NCBI RefSeq assembly: GCF_020216025.1
Contig: NZ_JAIWNC010000042.1
Span: 1-64,000, forward strand
Reading direction: 5' to 3'
From: Jidongwangia harbinensis
Lineage (GTDB): Bacteria > Actinomycetota > Actinomycetes > Mycobacteriales > Micromonosporaceae
Length of the DNA stretch: 64,000 bases
This document shows, in pieces, positions 25,121-34,055 of this stretch. The position numbers and the translations under genes are program-made. Each line of letters starts with the position of its first letter. Positions within the stretch are counted from its first letter, which is position 1. The notes under the pieces are model-generated. The model saw only the letters and a list, made by a program, of their open reading frames with translations, was not told the origin of the DNA and searched no databases.

Positions 25121-27216
25121 CCACCGGTGTGGTGCTGGCCGCCGCCGTCGCCGGGTTGCACTTCACGCCGGTGTACGGCCTGGTTCCGCTGCTGCTCCCG
25201 GTCGGCGTGCCGGCCGCCGCGGTGCTCACCGCCACCTGGCTGTGCGCGCGCCGGCCCGGCCTGGTCGACTGGCGTCCGCTGCTGACCGCGCTGGCCGGGT
25301 TGCTGACGGTGGCCGAGACGGCGCTGTGGCACACCACGCTGGCCGGGCTGCCCACCGGGCGGACGGTGCGCGCGCTCGTGGCCGGCGCGACCGGCTCCGG
25401 GGAACTGGTGCTGCAGTCCACCTGGCCGGCCCGCGCCGACCCGGAACTGGTGCTGTTCGTGCCGCTGCTGGTGACCCTGGCCGCGGTGCTCGGCGTGGAG
25501 GTGCTGCTCCGGTTGCGGTCCCCGCTGGTCGCGCTGCTGCCGAGCCTGGCCGTGCTGGTGCTCGGCCAGGTGTACGCGCCGCTGCCGCCCGGGCCGGCCG
25601 GGCTCGCCGCGCTGGCGTACGCGGCGGCCGGCGCGACACTGCTGGCGGCGCGGGCCACCGTGGTGCGGATCGCGGCGTCGGCCGCGGTGGCCGTACTCGC
25701 GGCGGGGTTGACCGTGGTGCTGCTGCCGGACGGGCCGGCCCGGTACACGGTGCGCGACGCGCGGGCCGCCCCGCTGGACGGGACGCTGCCGGCGAACCCG
25801 CTCGACGAGATCGCCTACCGGCTGGCGCATCCGTCCGCGGAGGCCTTCCGGGTCGACCGGGCACCCGCGGTGGACCGCTGGCCGCTGGTCGTGCTGGACG
25901 GCTTCGACGGGGTGAACTGGACCGCGGCCGGGTCGTACCGGCGCCTCGGCGCGGAACTGCCCCGGGACGGGTCGGTCACCGTCGGCGTGCGCCGCGAGTC
26001 GGCGGACCTGACCGTCACCGACACCGGCGGGCCGTGGCTGCCGAGCCAGCCCGGACTGGCCGCCGTGGAGGGCGCCTCGCCCCTGGTCGCCGAGCGCTAC
26101 CGGACCCTGGTGCGCCCGGACGCGGACGGTGCCCTCCGGTACCGGCTGAGCTGGTGGCAGCCGCAGGTGGACGCGGCCACGCTCGGCGACGCCGCGGTCG
26201 ACCCGGACGCGCCGGGTGGCCTGGACGGGGTCGGCGAAGTCCCGGACGCGGTCGCCGACCTCGCCGAGCAGGCGGTGCGCGGGCTGCGCCCGTCCTTCCG
26301 GACCGCGCTGCTGCTGGAGAACCATCTGCGCACCAACTACCGGGCGGCGGTCGGCCAGAACCTGCCCACCGGGCACGCCTGGCCCCAGCTGACCGACTTC
26401 CTGCTGGTCAGCAAGCGGGGGACGAGCGAGCAGTTCGCCGCCGCCTACGTCGCGCTGGCCCGGGTCGCCGGCATTCCGGCCCGGCTCGCGGTCGGTTACC
26501 GGATGCCCGCGCGGCGCCCGGCGGACGGTCCGGTGGTGGTCCGCAACGGCGACGTGCTGGCCTGGCCGGAGGTGGCGGTGCGCGGCGTCGGCTGGGTGCC
26601 GCTGGATCCGATCGGTGCGGCCGCGGGCGCCGCCGCGGGGGCCGGGCTGGCCGCACCGACCGAACAGGCCCGGACGATGCTGGCCGCGCCGGACGACCTG
26701 CGCGATCCGCCGCCGCCGACCGCCGCGCCCGCGCCGGCGCCGCGACCGGACCGCGGCGCCGGGCTTCCGGTGCCGTGGGCGGCGCTGCTCGCGGCGCCGC
26801 TGGTGCCGCTGCTCGGCTGGCCGGTGGGGGTGCCCGTGGCCTGGCTGGTGCGGTCGTGGCGGCGCCGGCGACGGCCCGGCGCCGCGGCGGTGGTGGGCGC
26901 GTGGGAGGAGGTCCGGGACCGGCTCCGGGCGTACGGCGTGGCGACGACGCCCGCGATGACCGTCCGCGAACTGGCCGTGGCGGCGGGCGCGGTGGCCGAC
27001 GCCGGCACCGTGGGCGAGATCGGGCGGCTGGCCACGGTCGTGGACCACACCCTGTGGTCGGCCGCCGGCGACGTGGACGACGACGTGGTCCGGGCGTGGG
27101 CCTCGGTGCGGGTGGTGCGGCGCGGGCTGGCCCGCCGGGACCGGCGTACCCGCCTGCGGGCGCTGCTCGATCCGCGCCCGCTCCGGCCGCCGCGTCCGGT
27201 CAGCGGCCCTCGATGA
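25099..27216 (+). CDS. TgpA-like membrane protein with degenerate transglutaminase domain
   Basis: A 705-residue protein. The N-terminal 210 residues hold about six membrane helices (GVVLAAAVAGLHFTPVYGL, LVLFVPLLVTLAAVLGVEV, ALLPSLAVLVLGQVYA). The extracytoplasmic part (about 215-560) includes a TgpA/transglutaminase core, then a final membrane helix (PVPWAALLAAPLVPLLGW) and a cytoplasmic tail. The catalytic motif reads KRGTSEQFAAAYVALARVAG: Ser443 (26425-26427) stands where the active Cys should be. The HAW motif reads VLAWPEV, with Leu487 in place of His; Asp503 (WVPLDP) is kept. It is therefore probably inactive as a transglutaminase. GGAGG precedes GTG 25099 inside the DUF58 gene. Confidence 0.88.
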   Translation: MERDDRLATGVVLAAAVAGLHFTPVYGLVPLLLPVGVPAAAVLTATWLCARRPGLVDWRPLLTALAGLLTVAETALWHTTLAGLPTGRTVRALVAGATGSGELVLQSTWPARADPELVLFVPLLVTLAAVLGVEVLLRLRSPLVALLPSLAVLVLGQVYAPLPPGPAGLAALAYAAAGATLLAARATVVRIAASAAVAVLAAGLTVVLLPDGPARYTVRDARAAPLDGTLPANPLDEIAYRLAHPSAEAFRVDRAPAVDRWPLVVLDGFDGVNWTAAGSYRRLGAELPRDGSVTVGVRRESADLTVTDTGGPWLPSQPGLAAVEGASPLVAERYRTLVRPDADGALRYRLSWWQPQVDAATLGDAAVDPDAPGGLDGVGEVPDAVADLAEQAVRGLRPSFRTALLLENHLRTNYRAAVGQNLPTGHAWPQLTDFLLVSKRGTSEQFAAAYVALARVAGIPARLAVGYRMPARRPADGPVVVRNGDVLAWPEVAVRGVGWVPLDPIGAAAGAAAGAGLAAPTEQARTMLAAPDDLRDPPPPTAAPAPAPRPDRGAGLPVPWAALLAAPLVPLLGWPVGVPVAWLVRSWRRRRRPGAAAVVGAWEEVRDRLRAYGVATTPAMTVRELAVAAGAVADAGTVGEIGRLATVVDHTLWSAAGDVDDDVVRAWASVRVVRRGLARRDRRTRLRALLDPRPLRPPRPVSGPR

Positions 27217-28720
27217 TCCGGCGGATCTCGTCGCGGGCCGAGCCCGGATCGAAGGACGCGCTGTGCGGGTCGATGCCGCCCGCGGCCGTCTCGAACACCC
27301 GCGCACCGAACTCCCGGTCGGTCGGGTTGTTGCCGTACCGCCAGGTGCCCGCGGCGGAGAGCGCGTCATCGGGGGCGGCCGTGGCGTGGACGTGCTCCCC
27401 GATCCGGTCCGGCGGGACGCCGTCCAGGCGGTACTCGCCGGCGTTGTCGACACCGGGATCGGTGCTGGCGACCAGGATCAGGTCGTCGGCGGCCAGCCCG
27501 AAGTCGCGGGCCGCCTGGCCGGCCACGGTGGTGCCGTAGCTGTGTGCCACCACCGTGTTGTGCGACGGCTCGCCGTTGTGCGTGGTGCGCAGACCCTCCT
27601 GGAAGCGGGCCAGATCGGCCTTGGCGGCCTCGGCCCGGCCGTCGTCCAGCACCGAACCGAAGCCCGGCAGGCCCATGTCCGGCGTGTCGTAGCCCAGCCA
27701 GGCGATCGACGACGTGTCCGCTCCGGGCCGCAACGAACCCGCGCGGTCGATCAGCGGGCCGACGTCGCCCAGGTCGTTGTAGATTCCGGGCACCAGGGTG
27801 GCGACGTTGCGCGCGGTGTCCGGGTTGCCGACGGCCACGATGGCCCGGCCGTCGCCGGTGGTGTCCAGGCCCAGCAGCAGCGTCTCGGCGCCGGGCGCCT
27901 GCACCCGTAGCCGCTCGTCGATGGCCCGCAGCCCGGTCAGCCGGTCCCGCACCTGGTCCAGTTCGCCGTCCGCGGCGGGCGGCCCGGTGCCGCCGGTGAT
28001 CTCCCGCTCCCGCTGTTCCAGCCCGGCGATCCCGGCCGCCAGCACCGGCAGGTTCGCCTCGTGGCGCACCGACGCCGGAATGCCGTCCAGGTTGCGGATC
28101 GCGTCGGGCAGGCCGCGGGCGTAGGTCTCGCGGTCCTCGTCGCTCAGCCCGTCCCACCAGGCCCGCACCTCGTCGGGCGTGCCGCCGACCGGCGGGCCGG
28201 GCGGGAACGGCGGCCAGTCCGCGAACGCCTGGACCGGGGCGGCGCCGGTGCCGGCGGCCGCGATCCGGTCGGCCGCGTCGCGCATCATGGTGTCGACCAT
28301 CGCCGCCACCTGCTGCACGAACGCCGCCTGCGCCGGCGCCTGGGCCTCCGGTGCCAGCGCGGCGATCTGCGCGTACCCGGCCGCGTTGGCCTGGATCAGC
28401 GCGTTGATGCCGGCCTTCACGCCCATCACCTCGGCGGCGTAGGTGTCGGCCATCCGGGCCATCTCACCCATGCGTGCGCCGAGATCCGCGGTGGTGCGCA
28501 ACTGTTCCCCGGCGCGGGTCTGGAACGCCTGGCCCGCCGCGTCCGGCCACGCCTCGGCGACCGGCGCCACGTCGTACCCGCCGGCCCGGGCGAAGCGCTC
28601 ACCGCCGCCGCGCCAGCCCGACGACAGTGCCCGCAGCGCGTCCTCGTCGGAGTCCGGCCAGCCGGTGAGGGCGCGTACCCGGGGCCACAGCTGCGGATCG
28701 GACGGCTCGGCGATCGGCAT
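27200..28720 (-). CDS. DUF1023 alpha/beta hydrolase, probable T7SS effector
   Basis: A 506-residue protein. The N-terminal 170 residues are helical and Ala-rich with a WXG100-like feel (LSSGWRGGGERFARAGG, ARMGEMARMADTYAAEVMG), the part expected to target type VII secretion. The C-terminal domain is the DUF1023 hydrolase: LLLGLDTTGDGRAIVAVGNP, WLGYDTPD, nucleophile elbow VVAHSYGTTVAGQA, and acid/His candidates in DPGVDNAG and DDALSAAG. It follows the small partner gene by 4 bp. Its 3' end overlaps the convergent TgpA gene by 17 bp. The substrate is unknown; a secreted lipase- or esterase-like effector is a reasonable inference. Confidence 0.82.
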   Translation of the reverse strand: MPIAEPSDPQLWPRVRALTGWPDSDEDALRALSSGWRGGGERFARAGGYDVAPVAEAWPDAAGQAFQTRAGEQLRTTADLGARMGEMARMADTYAAEVMGVKAGINALIQANAAGYAQIAALAPEAQAPAQAAFVQQVAAMVDTMMRDAADRIAAAGTGAAPVQAFADWPPFPPGPPVGGTPDEVRAWWDGLSDEDRETYARGLPDAIRNLDGIPASVRHEANLPVLAAGIAGLEQREREITGGTGPPAADGELDQVRDRLTGLRAIDERLRVQAPGAETLLLGLDTTGDGRAIVAVGNPDTARNVATLVPGIYNDLGDVGPLIDRAGSLRPGADTSSIAWLGYDTPDMGLPGFGSVLDDGRAEAAKADLARFQEGLRTTHNGEPSHNTVVAHSYGTTVAGQAARDFGLAADDLILVASTDPGVDNAGEYRLDGVPPDRIGEHVHATAAPDDALSAAGTWRYGNNPTDREFGARVFETAAGGIDPHSASFDPGSARDEIRRIIEGR

Positions 28721-28724
28721 GCGG

Positions 28725-29057
28725 TCACCAGCCCCCGGCCGGGCCGGCCGGCATCGCGGCGGCCGCCCGGCGGTCGGCTTCGAGATAGTCCGCGCAACAG
28801 GCCAGGCCCACGCCGCCGGACTCGCTCAGCGAACCGGGCATCCGGCCGGCGCCGGCCCGCAGCTGCTCGGCGGCGCCGCCGTAGACGCCGCGGAACGCCT
28901 GGCCCAGCAGGTCGCCGCCGATGCCGGCCTCACCGGCGTCGATCTCCGCCCGGCACGCCTGCCAGGCGGCATCCAACTCGTCCCCGACCGCGGTGAGCCC
29001 CCGCATCACCGGCTCCGTCAGGTCCGTCTCCATGTGCACGAAGTCGCTGCCTGCCAT
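28725..29057 (-). CDS. Small WXG100/ESX-associated helical protein
   Basis: A 110-residue, mainly helical protein (VMRGLTAVGDELDAAWQACR, then GGDLLGQAFRGVYGGAAEQL and CCADYLEADRRAAAAMP). The helix-turn-helix hairpin around the Gly-rich turn, and the position 4 bp ahead of the DUF1023 hydrolase gene, match EspC/DUF2580-like partners that pair with longer type VII substrates. There is no strict WXG motif. ATG 29057 is favoured (GGTGG upstream); GTG 29066 is also possible. It probably forms a heterodimer with the hydrolase N-terminus. Confidence 0.7.
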   Translation of the reverse strand: MAGSDFVHMETDLTEPVMRGLTAVGDELDAAWQACRAEIDAGEAGIGGDLLGQAFRGVYGGAAEQLRAGAGRMPGSLSESGGVGLACCADYLEADRRAAAAMPAGPAGGW

Positions 29058-29114
29058 GGGGACCACCGTGCCGCACGATCCGGGCCGGCGACGCCGGCTG
29101 GCCGCAAGATGCCG

Positions 29115-30428
29115 CTACTGGGCACAGGTGGCGCCGCGGATCGCCTTCGGTGGGCTGATGAACAGGCCCTGCCCGTTGGTGCCGCGGATCTCGAAGCAGT
29201 AGCGGCGCACCGGATCCACCTCGACCCGGTACGTGGTCGCCTGCTGCACGATGATGGTCCGGCTGGACTCGCCCTCCGGCGCCACGGTCACCGCGAACTG
29301 CAGGTCGGCGCTGCTCGACCAGGACAGGTCGACTACGTTGCCGCGGTCGGTCGGCTCGGCCAGCTCCAGTTGCACCGCCGGGCCGCTCGGTCCCGGTGCC
29401 GCGCTCGCGGTGGCCACCGGCGGTGCCGCCGATGGCGGTTCCGGGTCGCCGGGCCGGCTCATGAACAGCAGGACCGCCACGACCGCCACCAGCGCGACCA
29501 CCGCCGCGCCGGCCAGCACCGGCCGCCGGCGACCGCCCCGGTCCGGCCCGAACTCCAGGATCGGCCTCCCGGCCAGGACCGGCGCGGGGAGCACCGGCGC
29601 GCCGGCCGGCCCGGCCACGGCGGGCTCCACCGCGTCCGGTGTGGCCAGTCGCGCCGCCACCGCGGACGCCTCCGCGGGCCGCTGCTCCGGGTCCTTGGCG
29701 AGCAGCGCGGTCACCAGCTCGCCGAGTCCCGGCGGCAGGTCGTCGCGCTCCGGGCGGGGCGGCGGCTCGGTGAGCACCCGGAGCAGCCGGTCGCCGTCCG
29801 GCTCACCGGGCCGGGCCGGGAACGGCGGCTGCCCGGTCAGCGCCAGGTACAGCACGGCGCCCAGCCCGTACAGGTCGGCGCGCTCGTCCAGGACCCCGTC
29901 GCGTACCGTCTCCGGCGCCCGGAAACCCAGCTCCCGCGCCGGATCGGTGGGGAAGGCCCGGCGCAGCACCGGCCCGAAGTCGGTCAGCACCGGCTCGCCG
30001 GACGCCCGGAACAGCACGTTGCCCGGCGTCACCCCGCCGTGCGGGACCCCGGCCGCGTGCGCCGCGGACAGCGCCTCCGCCAGCGCCGCGCCGAGCGCCA
30101 GGGTGTCCGCCACGGACAGCGGCCCGAAGCCGGCGATCAGCTCCGGCAGCGACTGCGCGCACAACTCCCGGCGCAACGCCCGGCGGCCGTCGTCCAGCTC
30201 GACGATCCGGTCCGCCACCACGATCGGCGCCCGCGCGGCCGCGCCGGCCAGCCGGCGCAACTCGCCCTCCACCTCGGTGCGGGTACGCCGGTCCAGCCGT
30301 CCCGGCAGCACCTTGAGCGCCCAGGCCTGCCCGCTGCCGGCGTGCACCCCGGCCAGCGCCGAACCCGCCTCGTCGCCCAGCGGCACCAGGTCGCGGTACT
30401 CGTCGTCGGTCGTCATGGTGGCGCTCAT
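29115..30428 (-). CDS. Membrane-anchored protein kinase-like protein (pseudokinase)
   Basis: A 437-residue protein. Residues 10-265 have a Hanks-type kinase fold: Lys39 (WALKVLP), DFG at 150-152 and APE at 171-173. The catalytic loop, however, reads HGGVTPGN at 130-137, so the HRD Asp is Gly132 and the loop Lys is Thr134. The glycine-rich loop (LGDEAGSALAGV) is also weak. A membrane helix lies at about 304-323. The extracellular part (about 345-437) is a beta domain ending RRYCFEIRGTNGQGL. It is probably a signalling scaffold rather than an active kinase. It is divergent from eccD across 126 bp, so it is placed to sense or regulate the secretion complex. The start may be ATG 30428 or 30416. 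Confidence 0.85.
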   Translation of the reverse strand: MSATMTTDDEYRDLVPLGDEAGSALAGVHAGSGQAWALKVLPGRLDRRTRTEVEGELRRLAGAAARAPIVVADRIVELDDGRRALRRELCAQSLPELIAGFGPLSVADTLALGAALAEALSAAHAAGVPHGGVTPGNVLFRASGEPVLTDFGPVLRRAFPTDPARELGFRAPETVRDGVLDERADLYGLGAVLYLALTGQPPFPARPGEPDGDRLLRVLTEPPPRPERDDLPPGLGELVTALLAKDPEQRPAEASAVAARLATPDAVEPAVAGPAGAPVLPAPVLAGRPILEFGPDRGGRRRPVLAGAAVVALVAVVAVLLFMSRPGDPEPPSAAPPVATASAAPGPSGPAVQLELAEPTDRGNVVDLSWSSSADLQFAVTVAPEGESSRTIIVQQATTYRVEVDPVRRYCFEIRGTNGQGLFISPPKAIRGATCAQ

Positions 30429-30554
30429 CCTCGTGTCCGCTAGCGGCCGTGCCGGTTCCGCGGCCCGTCCGGCCCGACCATCGTAGGAAGGCCGCCACCA
30501 CGGCGGCACCACCCCGGCAGGATGCTGCCGAGTCCGGAAGGGACAACCTCGACG

Positions 30555-32006
30555 ATGACGACCGCCAGCGTGGTGCGGGTGACCATCGCGGCACCCACCC
30601 GGCGGATCGACCTGGCCCTGCCGGAACGCGCGCCGGTCGCGGAGATGCTGCCCGGGCTGCTGCGCCGGGCCGGGCAGACGCTCGCCGACGACCTGCCGGA
30701 CGGCGGCTGGCTGCTGCGCCGCGCCGACGGTACGCCGGTGGACGCCGCCCGTACGCTCGCCGCCCAGCACGTCCGCGACGGCGAGGTGCTGCACCTGGTG
30801 CCGGGCACACTGGACTGGCCGGAACTGGAGTACGACGACCTGGTCGACGCGATCGCGGACGGCGCCGGGCGTACCGGGCGGCGGTGGGCCCCGCGGCACA
30901 CCCGGCTGGCCGGGCTGACCGCCGCCGCGCCGGCCGTGCTGCTCGCCCTGACCGCGGTGCTGCGGGCCGGCCCGCCCTGGCCCGGGCCCGGCCGGGCGGC
31001 GCTGCTCGTCGCGGTGCTCCTGCTGGCCGGCGGGATGCTGCTGGCCCGGGTGGCCGGCGACGCCGGTGCCGGGGCGGTGCTCGCCGCGCTCGCCCTGCCG
31101 GCCGCTTTCCTCGCCGGGGCGTTGCTGCTCGGCGGTCCGCTGCCCGGCGGTCCACCCCGCGACGGTCCACTGCCCGGCGGCGCCCTGTTCGACGGTCTGG
31201 CGCGGGACGGTTCGCTGCCCGGCGGTCCGCTGCCGGACGGAGCCGGCCCGCTGCTCGGCGGATGCGCGGCGCTGCTGGTCGCCGCGGTGCTGGCCGGGCT
31301 GGGCGTGGTGGACCGGCTGCCGTTCTTCGTCGCCGCCGCCGTGGCCGGGCTGCTCGGCGCCGCCGCGGCGGCCGCGGTGACGCTGGGCTGGACCGGCCCC
31401 GACGGTGCCGCGGCGGTGACCGCCACCGTGGTGTTCCTGTTCTCCCCGCAGCTCGGGCCGCTCGCCGCCCGCCTCGGCCGGGTACCCACCCCGATGCTGC
31501 CGCGCACCGCCACCGACCTGGTCCGCGACGACCCCCAGCCGTCCCGGCGGGCCGTCGACCTCGCGGTGCTGCGCGCGGACGCCCTGCTCACCGGCATGCT
31601 CGCCGGTGGCGCGCTGGCCGCCGCGGCAGCCGCCACGGTCCTGGTGCCGGACGCCGGACTGCCGGCCACCCTCCTGCTGGCCCTGCTGGCGCTCGGTTTC
31701 GGCGTACGCGCGCGTCTCTATCCGGCCGTGCGCCACCGCCTGCCGGTCCTGCTCGCCGCGGCCGCCACCACCGCGGCGCTGGCCGTGGCCGGCCTGGCCG
31801 GGCAACCGCTCAGCGTCTCGGTCCCGGTCCTGCTGGCCGCCGCCGGGCTGGCGACCGGCGCCGCGCTCCGGTACAGCCGGCGCCCGGCCGGCGCCGCCCT
31901 GGCCCGCTACGCCGAGGTGCTGGAGGTGCTGCTCGTCCTGGCCTGCGTGCCGGTGGTCTGCGCGGTGCTGCAGCTGTACGGCCTGGTCCGCGGGCTCGGC
32001 GGCTGA
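30555..32006 (+). CDS. eccD: Type VII secretion protein EccD
   Basis: A 483-residue integral membrane protein that forms the channel-like vestibule of the ESX complex. Residues 1-80 are the ubiquitin-like cytoplasmic domain (VVRVTIAAPTRRIDLALPER, then GWLLRRADGTPVDAARTLAA). From about residue 120 to the end there are some eleven membrane helices (LAGLTAAAPAVLLALTAVL, AALLVAVLLLAGGMLL, LLAALATT-type segments), with one Gly/Pro-rich loop (GGPLPGGPPRDGPLPGG) that is unusual. ATG 30555 gives the correct ubiquitin-like start. eccB follows after 1 bp. Confidence 0.9.
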   Translation: MTTASVVRVTIAAPTRRIDLALPERAPVAEMLPGLLRRAGQTLADDLPDGGWLLRRADGTPVDAARTLAAQHVRDGEVLHLVPGTLDWPELEYDDLVDAIADGAGRTGRRWAPRHTRLAGLTAAAPAVLLALTAVLRAGPPWPGPGRAALLVAVLLLAGGMLLARVAGDAGAGAVLAALALPAAFLAGALLLGGPLPGGPPRDGPLPGGALFDGLARDGSLPGGPLPDGAGPLLGGCAALLVAAVLAGLGVVDRLPFFVAAAVAGLLGAAAAAAVTLGWTGPDGAAAVTATVVFLFSPQLGPLAARLGRVPTPMLPRTATDLVRDDPQPSRRAVDLAVLRADALLTGMLAGGALAAAAAATVLVPDAGLPATLLLALLALGFGVRARLYPAVRHRLPVLLAAAATTAALAVAGLAGQPLSVSVPVLLAAAGLATGAALRYSRRPAGAALARYAEVLEVLLVLACVPVVCAVLQLYGLVRGLGG

Positions 32007-32007
32007 C

Positions 32008-33435
32008 ATGGCCTCCCGCCGCGACCAGTTGCAGGCCCAGCGTTTCCTCGCCCAGCGCGTGCACTCGGCCCTGGTGATCTGCGAGACCGACCCGGAACAA
32101 CCGCCGTTCCGGCGCCCCACCGGCGCCGCGTTCGGCAGCGTCGCCCTCGCCCTCGTCGCCCTGCTCGCGGTCGGCGCCTACGGCTTCCTGCACCCCGGCG
32201 CCAACCGCTCCTGGCGCACCGGCGACGCGGTGATCGTGGTGAAGGAGACCGGCGCCCGATACGTCTACGTCGGCGCCCGCCTGCACCCCGTGCTGAACTA
32301 CACGTCCGCTCTGCTGGCCCTCGGCCGGCACGCACCCACCCGGTCCGTGTCCCGCAACTCGCTGGTCGGCGTGCCCCGCGGCCCGCGCATCGGCATCCCC
32401 GACGCACCCGACGCACTCCCCGAAGCCGGCCGCCTGCTCACCGCCGCCTGGACGCTCTGCTCCAGCCCCGCCGCCGACCGTACCGGCGCCGCGGTCGACG
32501 AGTCGGTCCTGCTGGCCGGTGCCGACCCCACCGGCGCCCGCCCGCTCGGCGACGCCGCGCTGCTGGTGGAGGTGCCCGAGTCCGGCGACCAGTACCTGAT
32601 CTGGCGCGGCCACCGGCACCGCATCCGCCAGCCCGACCGGGTCACCGTCGGCCTCGCGCTACGCGCCGAAGCCCGGGCCCGGGTGGGCCCCGCGCTGGTC
32701 GACATCCTCCCGTCCGGCGACCCGATCGCCCCCCTGGCGGTACGGGACGCCGGCAAACCGTCCCGCGCCGTGCCCCGCCGTACCGACCTCCGGATCGGGC
32801 AGCTGCTCGTGGTGCAGACCCCCGGCGGCGGCGTGCAGCACTACCTGGCCGAGGCGGACCGGTTGCGCGCCATCACCGAGCTGCAGTACGACATCCAGCT
32901 CGCCGCCCGCTCCACCGCCGCCGCGTACCCCGGCGACGAACCGGTCGGGCTGCCGCTCGGCCTGACCGCCGCCGCCGAGGCCCGCCAGGAAGCCGTCCCA
33001 CCCGCGGCACCGGCGGCCGCGCCGGCCCGCAGACCACCCTTCGCGGGTACCGGAACCGGCCCGATCCCGGTATGCGTGACGTACGACGACGGGATGCCCG
33101 TACCCCGCATCCGGGTCGGCGGACAACTCCCGCCACCCGGCGCGACCGTCGCCACCCCCGGCCGGACCGCGGCCGGCCTGCCGCTGGCCGACCGGGTGCA
33201 CCTCCCCCCGGGCCGGGCCGCCGTGGTCGAGGTGCTGCCGAGCAGCCAGGCGCCGTCCGGGACGCTGGTGCTGGCCACCGATCAGGGTCGCGCCCACCCG
33301 CTGGCGTCCCGGGAGGTGCTCGGCATGCTGGGATACGGGCGGGCGCGTCCGGTGCGGCTGCCCGCCTCCCTGGTCACCCGCCTGCCGATGGGCAGTGGCC
33401 TGGATCCGGCGGTCGCTGCCACATCTCCGCGTTGA
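32008..33435 (+). CDS. eccB: Type VII secretion protein EccB
   Basis: A 475-residue single-pass membrane protein. It starts MASRRDQLQAQRFLAQRVHS, the hallmark cytoplasmic N-terminus of EccB, followed by one membrane helix (VALALVALLAVGAYGFL, about 44-62) and a large extracytoplasmic domain with the repeated R1-R4-type modules (YVGARLHPVLNYTSALLAL, LAGADPTGARPLGDAALLVE, YLIWRGHRHRI, HPLASREVLGMLGYG). EccB forms the periplasmic part of the ESX pore. ATG 32008 is 1 bp after the eccD stop. A non-coding repeat region follows. Confidence 0.93.
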   Translation: MASRRDQLQAQRFLAQRVHSALVICETDPEQPPFRRPTGAAFGSVALALVALLAVGAYGFLHPGANRSWRTGDAVIVVKETGARYVYVGARLHPVLNYTSALLALGRHAPTRSVSRNSLVGVPRGPRIGIPDAPDALPEAGRLLTAAWTLCSSPAADRTGAAVDESVLLAGADPTGARPLGDAALLVEVPESGDQYLIWRGHRHRIRQPDRVTVGLALRAEARARVGPALVDILPSGDPIAPLAVRDAGKPSRAVPRRTDLRIGQLLVVQTPGGGVQHYLAEADRLRAITELQYDIQLAARSTAAAYPGDEPVGLPLGLTAAAEARQEAVPPAAPAAAPARRPPFAGTGTGPIPVCVTYDDGMPVPRIRVGGQLPPPGATVATPGRTAAGLPLADRVHLPPGRAAVVEVLPSSQAPSGTLVLATDQGRAHPLASREVLGMLGYGRARPVRLPASLVTRLPMGSGLDPAVAATSPR

Positions 33436-33470
33436 GGGTCCGCTTCGCGCTCACCGTGGCACGCTGTCGC

Positions 33471-33527
33471 GCAGATCTTGGAGGCGACCGCAGATCTTGG
33501 AGGCGGAGGCAGATCTTGGAGGCGTGC
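33471..33527. repeat. 19-bp tandem array, three units
   Basis: Each unit is the constant 16-mer GCAGATCTTGGAGGCG plus 3 variable bases, starting at 33471, 33490 and 33509. Two diverged inverted copies (core TCCAAGAT) follow at 33549-33580, so the array can fold into alternative hairpins. Confidence 0.9.
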
Positions 33528-33548
33528 GGCCCCCAGGAGGGCGTTTTC

Positions 33549-33580
33549 GCTCCAAGATTCGACCGAGCCTCCAAGATCGG
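33549..33580. repeat. Inverted copies of the 19-bp array core
   Basis: GCTCCAAGATTCG (33549-33561) and GCCTCCAAGATCGG (33567-33580) are complementary to the ATCTTGGAGGC core at 33474-33523. Confidence 0.8.
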
Positions 33581-33730
33581 CGAGGAACTCGATAGCGGTA
33601 TCGTGCTAAATAGCCATCAATTACCGCACCCGGCGACCACTTGAATCGACGGCTGGCTGATCGCCGCCGACCCCCTGTGCTGCCGCGGATCCCCGTGCCG
33701 CCGGCGACTCGGTGAGAGCAACGTGCCCCT

Positions 33731-33826
33731 GCGGCGGCGGTGCGTGGCAAGCGGTGAGGCGCCCGCCGCGCCACGTTTGCGGCGGCGGTGCGTGGCAAGC
33801 GGTGAGGCGCCCGCCGCGCCACGTTA
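33731..33826. repeat. 48-bp perfect tandem duplication
   Basis: Two copies begin at 33731 and 33779 and are identical over about 47 bp (starting GCGGCGGCGGTGCGTGGCAA and ending GCGCCACGTT). Each copy contains GGCGCCCGCC-type GC-rich dyads. Being perfect, the duplication must be recent or kept by recombination. Confidence 0.92.
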
Positions 33827-33856
33827 CTGAGATCACCCCACTAAGGGCGATCTCAG
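33827..33856. terminator. Hairpin, possible terminator
   Basis: CTGAGATC (33827-33834) pairs perfectly with GATCTCAG (33849-33856) around a 14-nt loop. The left arm is part of TTACTGAGATCACC (33824-33837), which recurs exactly at 34042-34055. Confidence 0.5.
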
Positions 33857-34041
33857 CAAGGCCGGTGCTGCTGCCGCGGTCTCCGGGCATGCAGCGCAAC
33901 TTGGCGTCGGACGTCCCCGGGCGGTCGGTCTGCCGCGAATGCGCTACCTCGGGACTCCGGGGCGCAGCCATCCGGCACGGCAGGCCTTGTGGGGACACAA
34001 CCACACTGGTGTGCCACCGAGGCCGGTCGTGGCCGCCGACC

Positions 34042-34055
34042 TTACTGAGATCACC
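34042..34055. repeat. Second copy of TTACTGAGATCACC
   Basis: An exact 14-bp repeat of 33824-33837 in the same orientation, 218 bp apart, in otherwise unique sequence. Confidence 0.7.

Noticed and set aside
33471..33580. CRISPR array from the 19-bp repeats
   Set aside because: The repeat is 16 bp constant with only 3 bp between copies, there are no spacers of CRISPR length, and no cas genes are in the window.
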